In this document: in pieces, positions 51,575 to 54,274 of the stretch | Layout: the number at the start of each line of letters is the position of its first letter | How positions within the stretch are numbered: the stretch's first letter is position 1 | Assembly: GCA_002304315.1 (NCBI GenBank) | Contig: NEUO01000005.1 | Span: forward strand, 1 to 54,274 | DNA: 54,274 nucleotides | Direction of reading: 5' to 3' | Source of the DNA: Verrucomicrobiia bacterium Tous-C4TDCM | Lineage (GTDB): Bacteria; Verrucomicrobiota; Verrucomicrobiia; Verrucomicrobiales; Akkermansiaceae | Made by a program: the position numbers and the translations under genes | Notes under the pieces: generated by a model | What the model was told of the DNA's origin: nothing | Databases searched by the model: none | What the model saw: the letters and a program-made list of their open reading frames with translations, nothing else

Positions 51575-52375
51575 GTGACCGACCGATCTCACAACCCGTC
51601 TCCCCAGGCCAAGATCGCGGTCCGCGGCCTGACCATGGCCTACGGCGATTTCGTGGTCATGCGCGACCTCGATTTTGAAGTCATGGAGAAAGATATCTTT
51701 GTCATCATGGGCGGCAGCGGTTGCGGCAAAAGCACCCTGCTGCGCCACCTGATCGGCCTCCGCGAACCCGCGAAAGGCAGCATCCTCTACGAAGGCAAGG
51801 ACTTCACCGCCACGGATCCCGCCGAGCGGGGCGCCTTCATCCAGCGCTTCGGCGTGATGTATCAATCCGGTGCCCTCTGGTCATCCCTCACCCTCGCCGA
51901 GAACATCGCGCTGCCGATCGAGGAAAACACCAGCCTCCCCCCGAAGGCCATCCAGGACCTCGTCTCCTACAAGCTCTCACTGGTCGGCCTCTCCGGCTAC
52001 GAGGACTACTACCCCGCCGATATCTCCGGCGGCATGAACAAGCGCGCCGGCATTGCCCGCGCCATGGCGCTCGACCCCGACATCCTGTTCCTCGACGAAC
52101 CCGGCGCCGGCCTCGACCCGCTCAGCTCGCGCCGGCTCGACGACCTCATCCTGCGCCTCCGCGACAGCCTCGGCTCGACCGTCGTCATCGTCACCCACGA
52201 GCTCGCCAGCATTTTCGCCATCGCGAACAACTCGATCTTCCTCGATACTGCCACCCGCACCCAAGGCGCCACCGGCAACCCCAAGCAACTCCGGGACCAC
52301 TCCGACAACCCCGCCGTCCGGACCTTCCTCCGTCGCGGCGAGGACGAATCCCCATCCTCCAACTCTCCGTCATGA
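51575..52375 (+). CDS. mlaF: MlaF-type lipid ABC ATPase
   Basis: 266 residues from GTG 51575, three bases after the mlaE stop. Walker A GGSGCGKST (46-54), signature ISGGMNKR, Walker B ILFLDEPGAGLDP and the switch histidine in VIVTHELAS are intact. It powers the MlaE permease. The stop overlaps the mlaD start (ATGA). Confidence 0.95.
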   Translation: MTDRSHNPSPQAKIAVRGLTMAYGDFVVMRDLDFEVMEKDIFVIMGGSGCGKSTLLRHLIGLREPAKGSILYEGKDFTATDPAERGAFIQRFGVMYQSGALWSSLTLAENIALPIEENTSLPPKAIQDLVSYKLSLVGLSGYEDYYPADISGGMNKRAGIARAMALDPDILFLDEPGAGLDPLSSRRLDDLILRLRDSLGSTVVIVTHELASIFAIANNSIFLDTATRTQGATGNPKQLRDHSDNPAVRTFLRRGEDESPSSNSPS

Positions 52376-53382
52376 GCAAGAAAGCCAGCCCCACCGTCAT
52401 CGGCCTCTTCACCCTCCTCGGCCTGATCCTCGCCGGGGTCGCCGCGGTCTTGTTCGGCGCGGGGAAATACTTCGAGAACACCTACCCGATCCTCCTCCAT
52501 TTCGACAAAAGCGCCTACGGCCTGCAAGTCGGCTCCAGCGTCCGCTTCGGCGGCGTCCGCATCGGCAGCGTCCGCTCGATCAACGTGCTCGTCGACCCCG
52601 AGGAGAACCGCAAGATCATCCCCGTGATCGTCGACCTCCGCGAGAAGGACCTCAGCCTCATCGGCTCCGAGGCCGGCGGCGGCATCGACCTCACCACCCG
52701 CGAAGGCGTCGCGGAAGCCGTCGCCGGCGGCCTCCGCGCCGGCATGAAGCAGGAGAGCCTCGTCACCGGCCAGCTCTACATCGAGTTCGACATCCTTCCG
52801 GACGCGGAGAGCTTTGTCTACAAACCCAACCGCCCCTCCGAGTATCCGGTCGTCCCCACCGTCGGCACCCAGTTCGACGAACTCGTCTCCGGCATCGCCG
52901 ATGGCCTGGCGAAATTCAACGCCCTCGACATCGACGGCGTGATGAAGGAACTGCGCGACGTGCTGGTCGGTGCCAAAGACCAGATCGCCAACCTCGACAT
53001 GAAGCAGATCAACGACAACCTCGTCGAGATCACCGAGGACGTCCGCACTCTAACAGGCGATGAGAAATTGACCCGCGCCGTCGAGAACCTCGATGCCTCC
53101 CTGGTGCAGATCAACGAGCTCGCCACCAAGGCCAACGAGGGCATCGCGCCGCTCCTCACCGATCTCCAGGGCGTCATCGCCCGCACCGATGCCAGCCTGG
53201 TCCGCATCGAGGAAGCGACCCGCGAACTCTCGAACCTCTCCAACCCCCGCGCACCGGTCGTCTTGCAAATGCAGGACGTCCTCCGCGAAACCCAGCGCGC
53301 CTCGGAGGCCCTCAAGGAGCTCTCCAACGATCTCAAGCGCAACCCCAGCAGCCTCCTCCGCGGCAACGCCGATCCCAAATGA
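52372..53382 (+). CDS. mlaD: MlaD/MCE-domain lipid-binding protein
   Basis: 336 residues. One N-terminal membrane helix (VIGLFTLLGLILAGVAAVLF) and a single MCE domain (~38-120: HFDKSAYGLQVGSSVRFGGV), then a long helical tail with DUF-like coiled-coil repeats (VEITEDVRTLTGDEKLTRAV, VLRETQRASEALKELSNDL). MlaD forms a hexameric ring in the periplasm that channels lipid. The long tail, longer than in E. coli MlaD, is typical for PqiB/YebT-like or gram-negative relatives and may bridge the periplasm. Contains one LTGD octamer site (53049). Confidence 0.93.
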   Translation: MSKKASPTVIGLFTLLGLILAGVAAVLFGAGKYFENTYPILLHFDKSAYGLQVGSSVRFGGVRIGSVRSINVLVDPEENRKIIPVIVDLREKDLSLIGSEAGGGIDLTTREGVAEAVAGGLRAGMKQESLVTGQLYIEFDILPDAESFVYKPNRPSEYPVVPTVGTQFDELVSGIADGLAKFNALDIDGVMKELRDVLVGAKDQIANLDMKQINDNLVEITEDVRTLTGDEKLTRAVENLDASLVQINELATKANEGIAPLLTDLQGVIARTDASLVRIEEATRELSNLSNPRAPVVLQMQDVLRETQRASEALKELSNDLKRNPSSLLRGNADPK

Positions 53383-53960
53383 AATCCTTTCTCTCCGCCC
53401 TCTTCCTGCCCTTTCTCCTCGTCTCCTGCACCGTACTCCAGCCGGTCGAGGACAAGTCGGTCAACTACCTGTTAGACTCCGCCGTGCCCGAGCGCCCGAT
53501 CACCGGCGCCAGCCCGTCCGTCGCCATCGCCTCGCCCGCCCTGCCCGGCTACCTCGACCGCCAGCAGCTGGTCAGCCGCAGCGCCGGCGGCGAGCTGCTG
53601 ATGAACCCGAACCACCTGTGGGGCGAGCCGCTCGACTCCGGCATCGCCCGCGTCACCGCCGCCAATCTCGGCCGCCTCGAAAACTCGCTCAACATCCAGC
53701 CGGTCAAGAGCTTCGTCACCCTCGACTACCAGTCCCTGCTGGAACTCCGCATCACCCGCTTCGAGCCCGACGCCACTGGCCACGTCGTCCTCGAATGCAC
53801 CTGGAAGCTCCAGCCCGTCAACGGCCCCGTCGCCCCCACCCGCGCCTTCACCACCCGAGTCCCGCTGGCCGCCGACCCGCTTGGCTTGCAGACCGGTAGA
53901 GTCCAGGCGATGAATGAAGCATTAGCCCGGCTGGCCCGGCAGATTGCGAAGTCGTTGTGA
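53379..53960 (+). CDS. pqiC: PqiC-like outer-membrane-facing lipoprotein of the Mla operon
   Basis: 193 residues with a lipobox LLVSC (Cys17). It overlaps mlaD by 4 bases. The mature sequence shows the ABC-type transport auxiliary lipoprotein pattern (YLLDSAVPERPITGASPSVA, IASPALPGYLDRQQLV, ALARLARQIAKSL). PqiC-type lipoproteins cap MCE systems on the outer membrane side, completing the route for lipids. Last gene of the operon. Confidence 0.85.
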   Translation: MKSFLSALFLPFLLVSCTVLQPVEDKSVNYLLDSAVPERPITGASPSVAIASPALPGYLDRQQLVSRSAGGELLMNPNHLWGEPLDSGIARVTAANLGRLENSLNIQPVKSFVTLDYQSLLELRITRFEPDATGHVVLECTWKLQPVNGPVAPTRAFTTRVPLAADPLGLQTGRVQAMNEALARLARQIAKSL

Positions 53961-53985
53961 GGGGTGGGGCTCAAATGATTTCTTC

Positions 53986-54111
53986 GCGTTACAACCAAGC
54001 TCAGCGACCGCCGCCGGAAACGCCCGGTCGGCTGCAACAATCGCTGACAAATTACCTGAACGGTCCGACTGCCCAGCGGGGCGGCGGTTCGCTGCGGCGC
54101 TCTTGTTAGAC
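53986..54111 (-). other. attC-like recombination site candidate
   Basis: On the plus strand GCGTTACAAC (53986-53995) ... GTTAGAC (54105-54111), with GTTAGAC fitting the integron core GTTRRRY. A 14-bp stem, CAGCGACCGCCGCC (54002-54015) with GGCGGCGGTTCGCTG (54080-54094), is perfect except for one bulged T, like the extrahelical bases of attC. The minus-strand stop codon of the neighbouring gene lies inside the core (GTCTAACAA), as in gene cassettes. Length 126 bases is within the attC range. The left core (TTACAAC) is a poor match to RYYYAAC. Confidence 0.5.
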
Positions 54112-54274
54112 CACGGCATGATGTCCTCTCTTCTTTCTGAACCAGAGCCAAAACCGACGACATGCGCCGAGCAATACTGCGTAAATGAATCCGGGAATCC
54201 AACCAACCATGAACGCTGCCGCGTTCGAGCCGGTGTCAGCAATCGAACCGTCAATGTCGTTTCGGGCCTCTGCC
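54106..54274 (-). CDS. Small membrane protein, C-terminal part (5' end outside window)
   Basis: About 55 residues are visible: AEARNDIDGSIADTGSNAAA, one membrane helix (FMVGWIPGFIYAVLLGACRR) and FWLWFRKKRGHHAVV before the stop TAA inside GTCTAACAA. The reading frame runs off the right end of the window. Small membrane proteins of this type, with a stop embedded in an attC-like core, are common among cassette and accessory genes in Verrucomicrobia. Confidence 0.6.
   Translation of the reverse strand, partial: AEARNDIDGSIADTGSNAAAFMVGWIPGFIYAVLLGACRRFWLWFRKKRGHHAVV

Noticed and set aside
8584-54110. TTA-codon regulation of the bldA type as the reason for the octamer
   Set aside because: The motif also occurs as CTA-ACA and TCT-AAC, across stop codons and in an intergenic gap, in both orientations, so a codon-based explanation does not cover it.
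1-54274. tRNA, rRNA, riboswitch and insertion sequence search by eye
   Set aside because: No cloverleaf, conserved rRNA block, known riboswitch core or transposase was recognised; a covariance-model search would be needed to be sure.

Overview
The window is high-GC DNA (roughly two thirds G+C by eye). Its gene content suggests a free-living member of the Verrucomicrobiota (Verrucomicrobiaceae/Luteolibacter-like), assigned from protein style and not from a marker gene. The clues are very large exported proteins ending in an acidic DxDxDG...EYALG..P module, an ECF sigma factor with a long membrane-anchored tail, DUF5069 and VF530 proteins, a GSDH-cytochrome c fusion, a bacterial alpha-2-macroglobulin, and many small palindromic or heptad repeats between genes. 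No rRNA, tRNA, CRISPR array, insertion sequence or prophage was recognised.

Layout. 1-8.6 kb: end of a PhoD-type phosphatase, an 1846-residue multidomain surface protein, and a decayed phosphonate/phosphate locus (truncated OPA-type transporter, PhnZ-like HD oxygenase, PhoD-like secreted phosphatase). 8.6-16.9 kb: trpG and trpE separated by a heptad repeat, an exported sugar dehydrogenase-cytochrome c, an SRPBCC-GyrI protein, a large membrane protein, and a tiny exported protein preceded by a G13 tract. 17-24 kb: housekeeping genes (lysC, ispA, asd, prs), DUF5069/VF530, a VapBC module and a Gfo/Idh/MocA oxidoreductase. 24-33.5 kb: accessory genes (small membrane protein, orphan antitoxin, nucleotidyltransferase, Tat-exported superoxide dismutase, ECF sigma fusion, QueD, a translationally coupled Tat/FnIII plus beta-helix pair, a peptidase gene with an amber codon). 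33.5-45 kb: alpha-2-macroglobulin, a large exported protein of unknown function, an ABC ATPase, an AlbA-like protein and a fatty acid desaturase. 45-54.3 kb: an ABC-F ATPase with a decayed copy of its own 3' end nearby, a PQQ-propeller membrane protein, a complete Mla/MCE lipid transport operon (mlaE-mlaF-mlaD-pqiC-like), and at the right edge an attC-like structure following an incomplete small membrane-protein gene.

The strongest unexplained signals are (i) an over-represented octamer YTGTTAGA/TCTAACAR (16 copies of the 7-mer core, 14 of them in the last 19 kb) that overrides normal codon choice inside genes; (ii) four tandem arrays with 7-8 nt period, unrelated in sequence, in the 5' leaders of trpG, the SRPBCC gene, lysC and ispA; (iii) two copies of a palindromic mosaic element whose centre is inverted between the copies; and (iv) the attC-like hairpin at the right end. 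Counts were made by eye and need computation.
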